From Cryptosporangium phraense (GTDB lineage Bacteria; Actinomycetota; Actinomycetes; Mycobacteriales; Cryptosporangiaceae), in the NCBI RefSeq assembly GCF_006912135.1, contig NZ_VIRS01000003.1, positions 124,001 through 188,000 on the forward strand: DNA of 64,000 nt, given 5' to 3'. Of this stretch, positions 50,280-59,089 are shown piece by piece; positions within the stretch are counted from its first letter, which is position 1; every line of letters starts with the position of its first letter. The notes under the pieces were generated by a model. That model was not told the DNA's origin, did no database searches, and saw nothing but the letters and a program-made list of their open reading frames with translations. Both the position numbers and the translations under genes were made by a program.

Positions 50280-51419
50280 TCAGGCCGGCGTGGTCGCGAA
50301 AGTGCGGCTGATCACCAGGCGCTGGATCTGGTTCGTGCCCTCGAAGATCTGCATGATCTTCGCCTCCCGCATATACCGCTCGACCGGAAAATCACGCGTA
50401 TACCCGTACCCCCCGAGCACCTGAACCGCGTCCGTCGTGACCTTCATCGCGGCGTCCGTGGCGATCAACTTCGCGACGCTGGCCTGGCGACTGTACGGCC
50501 GGCCCGCATCGCGCCGGCGGGCAGCGTCCACATAGGTGGCCCGAGCCGAATCGACGGCGGCGGCCATGTCGGCGAGCAGGAACCCCAGGCCCTGGTGATC
50601 GACGATCTTGCGGCCGAAGGCCGTGCGCTCGTTGGCGTAGCCGACGGCGGCGTCGAGCGCGGCCTGGGCCAGGCCGGTCGCGCACGCGGCGATGCCGAGG
50701 CGCCCGGAGTCCAGCGCGCTGAACGCGATCTGCAGACCCTGGCCCTCGCGGCCGATCAGCCGGTCGCCGTCGAGGAAGGCTCCGTCCCAGTAGGCAGCAG
50801 TGGTCGGCACCGCGTTCAGGCCCATCTTCTGCTCGGGCGGCCCGAACGTGAGGCCGTCGACCGAACCCGGGGCGAGGAAGCACGAGATGCCGCCGGCCGC
50901 GCGCACGAACAGCGCGTAGTACGAGGCCTTGCCGCCGTGGGTGATCCAGGCCTTGGTGCCGGTGATGCGGTAGCCGTCCCCGTCGCGGTCGGCGCGGCAG
51001 GTGAGCGCGGCCGCGTCCGAGCCGGCCTGGGGCTCCGACAGGCTGTAGCCGCCGATCAGCTCGCCGGCCAGCATGTCCGGCAGCCAGCGCTCCTGCTGCG
51101 CACGCGTGCCGAACATGGCGACCGGATAGCACGACAGGCCGTGCACGCTGGTCGCCACCGCGACCGCCGCCCAGCGGGCCGCCAGCTCCTCCAGAACCTG
51201 CAGGTACACCTCGTACGGCTGCCCACCGCCGCCGAACTCCTCCGGGTAGGGCAGGCCGAGCAGCCCGGCCGCGCCGAGCATGTCGAACAGGCCCTCGGGG
51301 TAGGTCTCGGCCTTCTCGTGGGCGTCGACTCTCGGGGCCAGCTCCTTGTCGGCGATGGCGCGGGTCAGGTCGAGCAGATCCGCGGCCTCGGACGAGGGGA
51401 GTAGGCGGTCGACGGCCAT
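50280..51419 (-). CDS. Acyl-CoA dehydrogenase
   Basis: A 379-residue FAD enzyme catalysing alpha,beta-dehydrogenation of an acyl-CoA, the first step of beta-oxidation. It has SLSEPQAGSDAAALTC (flavin/substrate region), QVLGGYGYTRDFPVERYMRE and the catalytic Glu in QIFEGTNQIQRLVISR, the position used by short- and medium-chain enzymes. ATG 51419 has a perfect AAGGAG 4 bases upstream. It is divergent from a TetR gene with a palindrome between, so it is probably induced by an acyl-CoA or fatty-acid ligand. Confidence 0.92.
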   Translation of the reverse strand: MAVDRLLPSSEAADLLDLTRAIADKELAPRVDAHEKAETYPEGLFDMLGAAGLLGLPYPEEFGGGGQPYEVYLQVLEELAARWAAVAVATSVHGLSCYPVAMFGTRAQQERWLPDMLAGELIGGYSLSEPQAGSDAAALTCRADRDGDGYRITGTKAWITHGGKASYYALFVRAAGGISCFLAPGSVDGLTFGPPEQKMGLNAVPTTAAYWDGAFLDGDRLIGREGQGLQIAFSALDSGRLGIAACATGLAQAALDAAVGYANERTAFGRKIVDHQGLGFLLADMAAAVDSARATYVDAARRRDAGRPYSRQASVAKLIATDAAMKVTTDAVQVLGGYGYTRDFPVERYMREAKIMQIFEGTNQIQRLVISRTFATTPA

Positions 51420-51435
51420 GTGGCTCCTTCTATAG

Positions 51436-51451
51436 GTACCGCTAACGGTAC
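51436..51451. promoter_or_regulatory. Palindromic candidate TetR operator
   Basis: GTACCGCTAACGGTAC is palindromic at 14 of 16 positions. It lies in the 83-base gap between the divergent acyl-CoA dehydrogenase and TetR genes, just upstream of the dehydrogenase ribosome-binding site, where a repressor would block both promoters. Confidence 0.55.
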
Positions 51452-51502
51452 TACAGAACCACGATGAATAGCCGATGCGACGCGGTGGCAGAATGGCGCC
51501 CC

Positions 51503-52087
51503 ATGACCTCAGCACCCGTCCGGCGTGGCGTGGCCCGCCGCACCGAGCTGCTCGACGCGCTCGTCGCGCTGCTGCTCGCGGAGGGGTTCGCGTCGTTCAC
51601 GCTCGACGACCTGGCCGCCCGGCTGCACTGCTCGAAACGCACGCTGTACTCGATCGCCGGGAGCAAGGAACAGCTGGTCCGCACCGCGGTCGTGCACTTC
51701 TTCCGGGGTGCGACCGCGGCCGTGGAGGACGCGGTCGCGCGCGAGCCCGACCCGGCCGCCCGGATCACCGTCTACCTCCAGGCGGTCGCGGTCGCGCTGC
51801 GGCCGGCGTCGGCGGCGATCCTCGACGACGTCGCGTCGTTCCCGCCGGCCGCCGAGATCTACGAGCGGAACACCCGGGCCGCCGCCCGCCGGATCCGCGA
51901 GTTCATCGACGAGGGCGTGGCCGCGGGCGCGTTCCGCGCGACGCACACCGGCTTCGTCGCCGACGTCGTCGCGTCGACGATGGTGCGGATCCAGCAGCGC
52001 CAGGTGGCCGCCGCGACCGGACTGTCGGACGCGGAGGCCTACGCCGAGCTCGCCGCGCTGGTCACTAACGGGCTAGCAGCTCCCTGA
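51503..52087 (+). CDS. TetR family transcriptional regulator
   Basis: A 194-residue TetR regulator with helix-turn-helix LLAEGFASFTLDDLAARLHCSKRTLYSIAGSKEQLV at about 25-60 and a helical ligand domain after it. SIAGSKE replaces the more usual HFxSKE. ATG 51503 is taken over an in-frame start at 51464. Its natural target is the divergent acyl-CoA dehydrogenase. The 3' end overlaps the convergent hydrolase gene by 23 bases. Confidence 0.88.
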   Translation: MTSAPVRRGVARRTELLDALVALLLAEGFASFTLDDLAARLHCSKRTLYSIAGSKEQLVRTAVVHFFRGATAAVEDAVAREPDPAARITVYLQAVAVALRPASAAILDDVASFPPAAEIYERNTRAAARRIREFIDEGVAAGAFRATHTGFVADVVASTMVRIQQRQVAAATGLSDAEAYAELAALVTNGLAAP

Positions 52088-52937
52088 TCGCCTTCACCAC
52101 CTCGGCCGGGGCCTCCTCGGCCATGAAATGGCCGGCGCTGGTGGTCCGGTGGTCGAGGTCGGCGGCCCACCGGCTCCAGATCCCCTCCGCGTCGAAGCCG
52201 AGCGCGGCGCCCCAGTCCTGTTGGAGGACGGTGACCGGCATCGCCAGGCGGTGGCCGGCGTCGCGATCGACGGTGTCGTGGGCGACGTCGATGCCGGCGG
52301 TGGCGCGGTAGTCGGCGACGATCGACGGCGTGGCTGCGGCCGACGCCCGCAGGTACTCGGCCCGGACGTCTTCCGGGATCGCGTCGGAATTGCCGGCCCA
52401 CTGGTCGAGGAACGAGCCGTAGAACTCGTCGGCGACCGCGGCGATCATCTTCTCCGGCAGGCCTGCGGGCTGCGCCATCAGGTACAGGTGCCAGCCGACC
52501 GCACCGTGCACGCCCCGGAGCACGTCCCAGCTCTCCAGCGTCGGGAGGACGTCGAGAGAGGCCAGGTGGGTGACGGTGTCGGGATGGTCGAGGCCGGCCC
52601 GGATCGCGACCAGCGCACCGCGGTCGTGGCCGGCGAGCGCGAAGCGGTCGTGGCCGAACGCCTTCGCGAGCGCGACGACGTCGGCGGCCATCGTGCGCTT
52701 GGAGTAGGTGTCGGCCGACGCTTCGGCGGGCTTGTCGGAGTCGCCGTAGCCGCGCAGGTCGGGGACCAGGACCGTGTGGTCGGCGGCCAGGTCGGCGGCG
52801 ACGTGGCGCCACATCAGGTGGGTCTCGGGGAAGCCGTGGAGCAGCACGATCGGCGAGCCGGTGCCGGCGACCGCGGTCTGCAGGGACACGCCGTCGGCGA
52901 CCGGGACGCGCTGGTAGTCGAAGCCGTTGATCTTCAT
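52065..52937 (-). CDS. Alpha/beta hydrolase, haloacetate-dehalogenase/epoxide-hydrolase type
   Basis: A 290-residue alpha/beta hydrolase. The oxyanion segment is IVLLHGFPETHLMWRHVA. The nucleophile elbow GHDRGA carries Asp, as in dehalogenases and epoxide hydrolases rather than esterases, and the catalytic His is in SAGHFMAEEAP. The block YLMAQPAGLPEKMI and the VADYRATAGID segment resemble fluoroacetate dehalogenases. However, the second Arg expected after the nucleophile and the halide-pocket Trp appear as Leu, so another substrate, such as an epoxide, is likely. It is monocistronic. Confidence 0.85.
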   Translation of the reverse strand: MKINGFDYQRVPVADGVSLQTAVAGTGSPIVLLHGFPETHLMWRHVAADLAADHTVLVPDLRGYGDSDKPAEASADTYSKRTMAADVVALAKAFGHDRFALAGHDRGALVAIRAGLDHPDTVTHLASLDVLPTLESWDVLRGVHGAVGWHLYLMAQPAGLPEKMIAAVADEFYGSFLDQWAGNSDAIPEDVRAEYLRASAAATPSIVADYRATAGIDVAHDTVDRDAGHRLAMPVTVLQQDWGAALGFDAEGIWSRWAADLDHRTTSAGHFMAEEAPAEVVKAIRELLAR

Positions 52938-52999
52938 GGGGTCCAGCGTCGCCGTTCCGGATCAGCAGTGGATCAGCAGCGACTGAGTAGGCTTCGGCG

Positions 53000-55900
53000 G
53001 TGCGATTCGGCGTGCTGGGCCCGCTGACGGCGTCCGGACCGGCGGGCGCGGTGGACCTGAAAGGGCCCGCGCACCGGTCGGTGATCGCGCGGTTGCTGGT
53101 GGCGCGAGGGCGGGTCGTGCCGGTGTCGGTGCTGGTCGACGATCTGTGGGACGGAACGTCGCCGGAGGGCGCGGTCGGGGCGGTGCAGACGTTCGTCGCC
53201 GCGCTGCGCAAGTCGCTGGAGCCGGATCGGGCGCCGCGAGCACCGGCTCGGCTGCTGGTGACCGCCGGGCCGGGGTACGCGTTGCGCGCGTCGGACGTGG
53301 ATGCCTGGGAGTTCGAGGCCGAGGTCACGGCGGCCGGGTGGTCGGGCGGCGGGGCCGCGGACGCGGCCGCGGCCGCGGGGCGGTTGAGCGCGGTGCTCGG
53401 GTTGTGGCGGGGGCCGGCGTACGCGGAGTTCGCGGAGCGGCCGTGGGCGCGGGCCGAGGTCGCCCGGCTGGACGAGCTGCGGTTGCTGGCGATCGAGCGG
53501 CGCGCGGAGGCGCTGCTCGCGGCCGGCCGGGCGGCCGAGGCGGTCGCGGACCTCGAGGCGTTCACCGACACGCACCCGGCCCGCGAGAGCGGCCGCCGGC
53601 TGCTGGCGCTGGCCCTCTACCGCACCGGCCGGCCGGCCGACGCGCTCGCGTCGCTGCGCCGGGCCCGCCGGGCCCTCGCCGAGGCCGACGGCCTCGACCC
53701 CAGCCCCGACCTCCGCCGCCTGGAGGCCGACATCCTCGCCCAGTCCCCGTCCCTGGACCCGGCCCCCGCCGGTCCGCTGACCGTAGGAACTCCGCCGTCG
53801 AACGACGTCCGGCCTCCCGGCCACGAACGGCCGCATTCGGACGTCGATCGGCTGGTCGGACGCGAGCGGGAGCTACGGCAGCTGGCCGACGCGGCCGAGG
53901 ACGCGATCGCGCGCGGACGCCTGCGGGTCGGGCTGATCGCCGGGGAGGCCGGGGCCGGAAAGACCGCGCTGGCCGAAGAGCTCGCGGCCCGGGTCGACGG
54001 CTACGGCTGGACGTCCGCGACCGGCACCAACCCCGACGACGAGGGGCTCCCGGCGGCCTGGCCGTGGACGCAGATCCTCGGGAGCCTCGCCCGGGTCGTG
54101 CCGAGCCCGCCCGAGCCCGGCGCCTCGCGCTTTCAGTGGCACCGGGCGGTGGCGGCCTACCTCACCGACGTGGCGACGCGGGCGCCGCTGCTGCTCGTCG
54201 TCGACGATCTGCACTGGGCCGGTCCGGAGACCCTGGCCCTGTTCGCGGCCCTGGCCGCCGAGCCGATCGCCGCGCCGATCCTGCTGGTCGCGACCTACCG
54301 CAGCACCGACCCGCCGCGGGCGCTGGCCGACGTCCTGGGTCGGGTCGCCCGGGCCGAGCCGGCCCGCGTCTACCTCGGTGGGCTCCCCGCCGACGCGATC
54401 CCGGCCGTCGTCCGGGGGGTGATCGGCCACGACGTGGACGCGTCGACCGCCGCGACCATCCACCGGCGCACCGGGGGTAACCCGTTCTTCGTCCGGGAGC
54501 TGGCCCGGCTCGTCGAGAGCGGCGAGCTGGACGCGGTGCCGCCGGGCGTCCGGGACGTCGTCCGGTACCGGATCGCCGGGCTGGCGTCGCCGGTGCGTGA
54601 CGTACTGCGGCGGGCCGCGGTGCTCGGTCCGGAGATCGACCCGGACCTGCTCGAGGACGCCGACCTGACCGCGCTCGAGGTGGCCACCGCCCGGGGGTTC
54701 CTGGTCGAGCGGGGCCCGGGCCGGTTCGCGTTCGCCCACGCGCTGGTGCGGGATGCCCTGGATGCCGATGTGTCTCGCTCGCGCCGGGCCCGGTGGCACA
54801 CGGCAGCGGCCGAGCTGCTCGAACGGCTCCGGCCGGGCGACGTCGACGCGCTGGCCCGGCACTACCTGCTCGCGGACACTCCGGAGACTGCGGCCCGCGC
54901 CGCCCGGTACGCCCGGGCCGCCGCCGAGCGCGCCGAGCGCCGGTCCGCCCCGCTCGAGGCCGCCCGCCTCTGGCGAGCCGCCCTCACCGCCTTCGACCGA
55001 GCCGCCGCGTTCGAGGGGGGCGCCGCTTCGGACGGGGTCACCGGCTTTGACGGGGTCGCCGCCGGCCGCGCCGCCGGCATCGATCGCGCGGGCGGCGGGG
55101 GTGTGGCCGATGGCGATCGCGCTGCGGGCGGGGGTGTGGCCAACGGCGATCGCGTCGGCGGCGGGGGTGTGGCCAACGGCGATTGCGCTGGCGGCGGGGG
55201 TGTGGTCAATGGCGATGGCGTCGGCGGCGGGGGTGCGGCCAACGGCGGTCGCGCGGGCGGCGGGGGTGTGGTCAATGGCGGTCGCGCTGGGGGTGGGGGC
55301 GTGGCCGATGGCGATCGTGCTGGCGGCGGGGGGCAGCGGGATCGGTTGGATCTGATCATGGGGGAGGTGCGGGCGCTCGCGGTCAGTGGCTCGCTCGGGC
55401 GGGCCCGGGGCCTGCGAGCCGACGCGATCGCGCTCGCCGAGAGCCTCGGCGACCCCGTCCTCACCGCCGAGGTCATCGGCGCGTTCGACGTCCCGGCGAT
55501 CTGGACCGACAGCGACGACCCGGCCCTGGCCCGGCACATCGCCGACGTCACCGAACGGACGCTGGCCGCGCTCCCGCCCGACCGCCCGGCCACGCGGGCC
55601 CGGCTGCTCGCGACGCTCGCGCTCGAGCTCCGGAACACCGGTGGCGACCGGGCCGCCGCGGCCGCCCGGGAGGCCGAACGGATCGCCCGCGATCTCGGCG
55701 ACCCGAGCGTCCTCGCGTTCGCCCTCAATGCCCGATTCATGCAGTCGTTCGGCCGCGCTGGCCTGGCGCCCGAACGCGCGGCCCTCGGAACCGAGATCGT
55801 CGCGATCGCGCAGACCGCGGACCTGCCGACGTTCGAGATCCTCGGCCACCTGATCCTGATGCAGGCCCGCTCCGCGCTGGCCGATTTCGTGGCCGCCGAC

Positions 55901-56884
55901 GAGCACGCCGCCGCCGCCGACCGGCTCGGCGAACGCTACGACTCGCCGCTCGTCGCGGTGTTCACGGACTGGTACCGGGCGCTTCGGACCGCGGTGACCG
56001 GTCGGCCCTCGGACGCCGAGGCCGCCTACCGCGCCGCCGCGGCCCGCCTGGCCGCCACCGACATGACCGGCCTAGACCGAGGCCTGCTCCCGTTCGCCCT
56101 ACTAGCCCTACGCCTCCAGGCCGGCCCGCCCCCCACCCCCGCGCTCACCGGCCCCGAGCTCACCGGCCCCGAGCTCACCGGCCGCGAGCCCGCCGGCCCC
56201 GAGCTCACCGGCCCCGAGCCCGCCGGCCCCGCGCTCGCGTCCGCCGGCCCTGCGCTCGCCGGCCCTGCGCCCGCGCCCGCAGGCTCCGAGCCCGCGCCTG
56301 CCGGTTCCGAGCCCGCGCCCGCCGGCTCCGGGCTCGTGTCGGTCGGCCCCGAGCCCGCTGGCTCCGAGCCTGCGACCGCCGACAGCGAGTTCGCGTCCGT
56401 CGGCCCCGCGCCGGCCGGCCCTGAGCTCGCGGCCGTCGGCCACGAGTCCGCGCCCACCGAGCCCAGCGGCCCGGGCCCCCGGGCCGGCGTCCCGGGCGGC
56501 ACGGACTTCGGCGCGTTTGCGCCGTGGTGCGCCCCGGCCGGCGAGATTCCCCCGTCCCCGCCCGACCTGCTCTACGAGGCTCGCACCTGCCTCCACGCCC
56601 TGGCCGCCCTCGACGCGAACGACCACCCCACCATCGAGCGCCTCTACACCGACCTCCTCCCGGCCGCCGGCGAGCTCGCCGGCGCCGGCAGCGGCCTGCT
56701 CACGCTCGGCCCGGTCGCCGACTACCTGGCCCTTCTCGCCGACGCCCTGAACCGCCCGGCCGACGCCGCCCGCCACCGCGCCGACGCCACCCGCCTCCGC
56801 GCCGACGCCACCCGCCCGCGCGCCAACGCCACCGCGCCAACGCCACTCGCCACCGCCACCCGCCACCGCCACCCGCCTCCGTGA
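53000..56884 (+). CDS. SARP-type regulator with BTAD and AAA ATPase domains
   Basis: A 1294-residue cytoplasmic regulator. Residues 1-95 form an OmpR-type winged helix (MRFGVLGPLTASG ... TAGPGYALRA). Residues 100-245 are a bacterial transcriptional activation domain (BTAD). From about 290 there is an NTPase with Walker A GEAGAGKTALAEEL and Walker B LLLVVDDLHWAG, then helical repeats. Two low-complexity linkers (residues 697-773 and about 1049-1147) and a degenerate ADATR-rich tail are encoded by minisatellites. There is no C-terminal LuxR domain. SARPs activate secondary-metabolite or developmental genes; the target is not in view. Confidence 0.88.
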   Translation: MRFGVLGPLTASGPAGAVDLKGPAHRSVIARLLVARGRVVPVSVLVDDLWDGTSPEGAVGAVQTFVAALRKSLEPDRAPRAPARLLVTAGPGYALRASDVDAWEFEAEVTAAGWSGGGAADAAAAAGRLSAVLGLWRGPAYAEFAERPWARAEVARLDELRLLAIERRAEALLAAGRAAEAVADLEAFTDTHPARESGRRLLALALYRTGRPADALASLRRARRALAEADGLDPSPDLRRLEADILAQSPSLDPAPAGPLTVGTPPSNDVRPPGHERPHSDVDRLVGRERELRQLADAAEDAIARGRLRVGLIAGEAGAGKTALAEELAARVDGYGWTSATGTNPDDEGLPAAWPWTQILGSLARVVPSPPEPGASRFQWHRAVAAYLTDVATRAPLLLVVDDLHWAGPETLALFAALAAEPIAAPILLVATYRSTDPPRALADVLGRVARAEPARVYLGGLPADAIPAVVRGVIGHDVDASTAATIHRRTGGNPFFVRELARLVESGELDAVPPGVRDVVRYRIAGLASPVRDVLRRAAVLGPEIDPDLLEDADLTALEVATARGFLVERGPGRFAFAHALVRDALDADVSRSRRARWHTAAAELLERLRPGDVDALARHYLLADTPETAARAARYARAAAERAERRSAPLEAARLWRAALTAFDRAAAFEGGAASDGVTGFDGVAAGRAAGIDRAGGGGVADGDRAAGGGVANGDRVGGGGVANGDCAGGGGVVNGDGVGGGGAANGGRAGGGGVVNGGRAGGGGVADGDRAGGGGQRDRLDLIMGEVRALAVSGSLGRARGLRADAIALAESLGDPVLTAEVIGAFDVPAIWTDSDDPALARHIADVTERTLAALPPDRPATRARLLATLALELRNTGGDRAAAAAREAERIARDLGDPSVLAFALNARFMQSFGRAGLAPERAALGTEIVAIAQTADLPTFEILGHLILMQARSALADFVAADEHAAAADRLGERYDSPLVAVFTDWYRALRTAVTGRPSDAEAAYRAAAARLAATDMTGLDRGLLPFALLALRLQAGPPPTPALTGPELTGPELTGREPAGPELTGPEPAGPALASAGPALAGPAPAPAGSEPAPAGSEPAPAGSGLVSVGPEPAGSEPATADSEFASVGPAPAGPELAAVGHESAPTEPSGPGPRAGVPGGTDFGAFAPWCAPAGEIPPSPPDLLYEARTCLHALAALDANDHPTIERLYTDLLPAAGELAGAGSGLLTLGPVADYLALLADALNRPADAARHRADATRLRADATRPRANATAPTPLATATRHRHPPP
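55088..55318 (+). repeat. 33-base minisatellite in the SARP gene, seven copies
   Basis: Seven in-frame 33-base units encode variants of AGGGGVANGDR (residues 697-773), with a partial eighth. The unit length keeps the frame, so copy number can change without breaking the protein. It lies between the ATPase part and the C-terminal helical repeats. Confidence 0.85.
56144..56440 (+). repeat. 15-base repeat array in the SARP gene
   Basis: CTCACCGGCCCCGAG and variants are repeated in frame, encoding LTGPE, PAGPE and PAGSEP pentapeptides and hexapeptides over about residues 1049-1147. The copies degenerate towards the 3' end. They form a Pro/Gly/Ala/Glu-rich linker. Confidence 0.75.
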
Positions 56885-56914
56885 AACAGCGCTACAGATC
56901 GAGTCGAAACAGCC

Positions 56915-57289
56915 TCAGCGGTAACGGAACCCGTCGAAGAAGCGCCGGAACACGCCCCCGGGCCGGGGCAGCGGTGCGGCCTGCGGTGGCGACGTGGCCA
57001 TCCGGCGGGCGATCGGCTGGTCGTAGTCGGTGTGCACGATCGCCTCGATGACCTGCTCCTCGTCGAAGTTCTCGGAACCCTCGATGACCGGCACGAACCC
57101 CACCAGGACGCCGTTGCGCATCACCTGGGCCTCGATGCCGGCGGTGCCGTCCGAGTCCCAGATCGCCTGGCGTCCCTGCGACAGCATCACGCCCACACCG
57201 AACTGGTAAACGCCGACCTTGGCCGGAAATGCGTCGACGCCCCGGTCGCGGAGGGCGTCGACGACTCGCCGTGCTCTGTTCTCGTCCAT
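56915..57289 (-). CDS. Conserved hypothetical protein
   Basis: A 124-residue soluble protein. The N-terminal 95 residues look like a compact alpha/beta domain (VVDALRDRGVDAFPAKVGVYQFGVGVML, then QAIWDSDGTAGIEAQV and GFVPVIEGSENFDEEQVIEAI). The C-terminus is Pro/Arg/Phe-rich and probably disordered. I recognise the pattern from actinobacterial genomes but no function. ATG 57289 lies downstream of the decayed membrane-protein gene on the same strand. Confidence 0.65.
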   Translation of the reverse strand: MDENRARRVVDALRDRGVDAFPAKVGVYQFGVGVMLSQGRQAIWDSDGTAGIEAQVMRNGVLVGFVPVIEGSENFDEEQVIEAIVHTDYDQPIARRMATSPPQAAPLPRPGGVFRRFFDGFRYR

Positions 57290-57339
57290 TGACCGTCTAA
57301 CGTACGTGACCTCGGCTTCTCTCCCGCCCCGACGATCTC

Positions 57340-57619
57340 GAACCGATCACGACGTCGCGACCGCCGGTTCGGTCCGCTCGGTCGGCAGCAGCCGGACACC
57401 GCCCGGCTGCCGACGATCGTCCAGGTCGCGGCCGGTCTCACCGTGCGCCGGCCCCAGACCACCGCGCCAAGCGTGACCACACCGCACAGCCCGGCCGGCA
57501 CGACGATGGCGAACGGCGGCCCGGCCTCGTCGGGGATCGGCCGGGACGAACGACGAGACGACGTCCGGCACACCGAGAATTCCCGCCAATACCAGCCCGA
57601 TGCGATATTTCGTACTCAC
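57340..57619 (-). pseudogene. Frameshifted small membrane protein
   Basis: The minus strand starts MSTKYRIGLVLAGILGV with DVVSSFVP in one frame. The sequence then continues sensibly only in another frame as IPDEAGPPFAIVVPAGLCGVVTLGAVVWG and AATWTIVGSRAVS. Together they read like a small multi-spanning actinobacterial membrane protein. A one-base insertion or two-base deletion near 57548 separates the halves, and the C-terminal membrane segments after SRAVS are missing. It is either a decayed gene or a sequencing error plus truncation. Confidence 0.55.
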
Positions 57620-57741
57620 GGAGACCTCCGATCACCGGCCGGTCTGTAGGCGCGATTACATTCGTGATCTCACTCCCGTGGTTCAGTAATCCCTGGCCGC
57701 AACCGCGCGCCCCACTCACTCTCATCACGGGGGAAGGAACA

Positions 57742-58521
57742 ATGCACGTTTTATCGAGGTCGATCCGCGTTCTGGTGGCGTCGGTCGGCGTCGCCGCGCT
57801 GGTCGCCCTGACCGGTTGCGGCCCGCTCGACTCCACCGCCTCCAAACCCACGTCCGCGCAGGCCAGCAAGCCGGCCGCGGTCGCCGGCGACCCGTCCGCG
57901 AGCCCGGCCGGCGACTCCGACGCGGTCGTGCAGAACATCCTCGACTCGGTTGTCGCCTATTGGACCGAACAATTCCAGTCCAGCGGCTACACGTTCAAGC
58001 CAGCCGACAAGGTGATCACGTACACCAAGGCCGGCGAGGCGAGCTGCAGCGGCACTCCACTCGAAGCCGGCAATGCGTTCTACTGCTTCGGCGACAACAC
58101 GATCATCTACGACGCCAAATGGGTCCAGCAGTACCGCGACAAGATCGGCGACGGATTCCTTTACTTCCTCTTCTCCCACGAATACGGCCACTCGGTGCAG
58201 GGCCAGGTCGGCGCGAACATGCTGCTCAGCATCACGCTCGAACTGCAGGCCGATTGCCTGTCGGGCGCGTACCTGGGCGACTCGGTCCGGGCCGGCTCGA
58301 TCCGGCTCACCGACGCCGACGTCGTCTCGCTGAAGAAGTCGCTGATGGAGGTCGGCGACGCGCCGACCGACAACGCGTACGGTGCCTGGTTCGGCCCGCT
58401 GGCCCACGGGACGATGGAGAAGCGGCTGGCCGCCTTCACTCGCGGCTACGACAGCTCGTACGGCGCCTGCCACCTCGACTCCAACAAGGGCGTGGTCCTG
58501 AAGTCCCCCAAGCAGGTGTGA
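57742..58521 (+). CDS. Zinc metallopeptidase-like lipoprotein (YpfJ type)
   Basis: A 259-residue exported protein. The signal peptide ends in the lipobox ALTGC (Cys near residue 27), followed by a Ser/Ala/Pro linker. The catalytic domain has FSHEYGHSVQGQVG, with the HExxH zinc site at His146-His150, and the third ligand Glu in LELQADCLSG, as in the neutral zinc metallopeptidase family PF04228. It acts at the outer face of the membrane. ATG 57742 has GGGGGAAGGA upstream. A strong terminator follows. The substrate is unknown. Confidence 0.9.
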   Translation: MHVLSRSIRVLVASVGVAALVALTGCGPLDSTASKPTSAQASKPAAVAGDPSASPAGDSDAVVQNILDSVVAYWTEQFQSSGYTFKPADKVITYTKAGEASCSGTPLEAGNAFYCFGDNTIIYDAKWVQQYRDKIGDGFLYFLFSHEYGHSVQGQVGANMLLSITLELQADCLSGAYLGDSVRAGSIRLTDADVVSLKKSLMEVGDAPTDNAYGAWFGPLAHGTMEKRLAAFTRGYDSSYGACHLDSNKGVVLKSPKQV

Positions 58522-58554
58522 GTCACCTTCTGGGGCCAGAGTGAACAGATGGAC

Positions 58555-58584
58555 GCGACGCTCCGCTGAACAGCGGAGCGTCGC
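58555..58584 (+). terminator. Strong hairpin terminator
   Basis: GCGACGCTCCGCT (58555-58567) pairs perfectly over 13 bases with 58572-58584 around the tetraloop GAAC, 34 bases after the metallopeptidase stop. A short T-containing stretch follows. It ends the lipoprotein transcript before the next small gene. Confidence 0.85.
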
Positions 58585-58631
58585 TCTGCGTGTACGGAGA
58601 AGAGGCGCCGCACGAGCCGAAGAAGGTAGCC

Positions 58632-58949
58632 ATGTCAGACGTCGTCTACTCGCTGTACCAGCAGGACCGCCTGCGCTGGGTCGTCGAGGACGACCAGCTA
58701 CCGGCCGCCCTCGCCGCGATGCACCAGAGCGGGGTCAGCGACGTGGAGGTCCGCACCGCCGACGGCCGCCCGCCGGCGCCGGCCGAACTCTCCACGCGCT
58801 ACCTCACCACCGACGAGTTCTGCGGGTTCCACGTGTTCGAGGCCGCGGTGAGCCTGGCCGGGGAGGAGATCGTCCGGACGCGGTACTCGGTCCCGGGCTG
58901 CGCCTGCACCGCCACCCCGCACCGGAGCTGCGCCGTTCCGGCCTCTTAG
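58632..58949 (+). CDS. Hypothetical protein
   Basis: A 105-residue soluble protein with a Trp/Asp-rich N-terminal half (SLYQQDRLRWVVEDDQLPAAL) and a Cys-containing end (YSVPGCACTATPHRSCAVP). No family recognised. The four cysteines and a His near the C-terminus could bind metal. ATG 58632 is preceded by a GAAGAAGG site; a GTG 14 codons upstream lies close to the terminator hairpin and is less likely. Confidence 0.55.
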   Translation: MSDVVYSLYQQDRLRWVVEDDQLPAALAAMHQSGVSDVEVRTADGRPPAPAELSTRYLTTDEFCGFHVFEAAVSLAGEEIVRTRYSVPGCACTATPHRSCAVPAS

Positions 58950-58960
58950 GACCTGTCCGT

Positions 58961-59041
58961 CCTGTTCGGTAGGTCGCGATTTGCCATCATCTCTGCCGCA
59001 ACCTCGCTCGCTCCCCGTATCCGGTTGATCCTGTTCGGTAG
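58961..59041. repeat. Separated direct repeat before the binding-protein gene
   Basis: CCTGTTCGGTAG occurs at 58961-58972 and again at 59030-59041, with starts 69 bases apart, both upstream of the solute-binding lipoprotein start at 59090. They may mark a regulator site or a duplicated promoter element. Confidence 0.5.
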
Positions 59042-59089
59042 CGATCACGGGGGTGCCTCCGGGCGCCGCGGGAGAGGAGACGCACGCAC

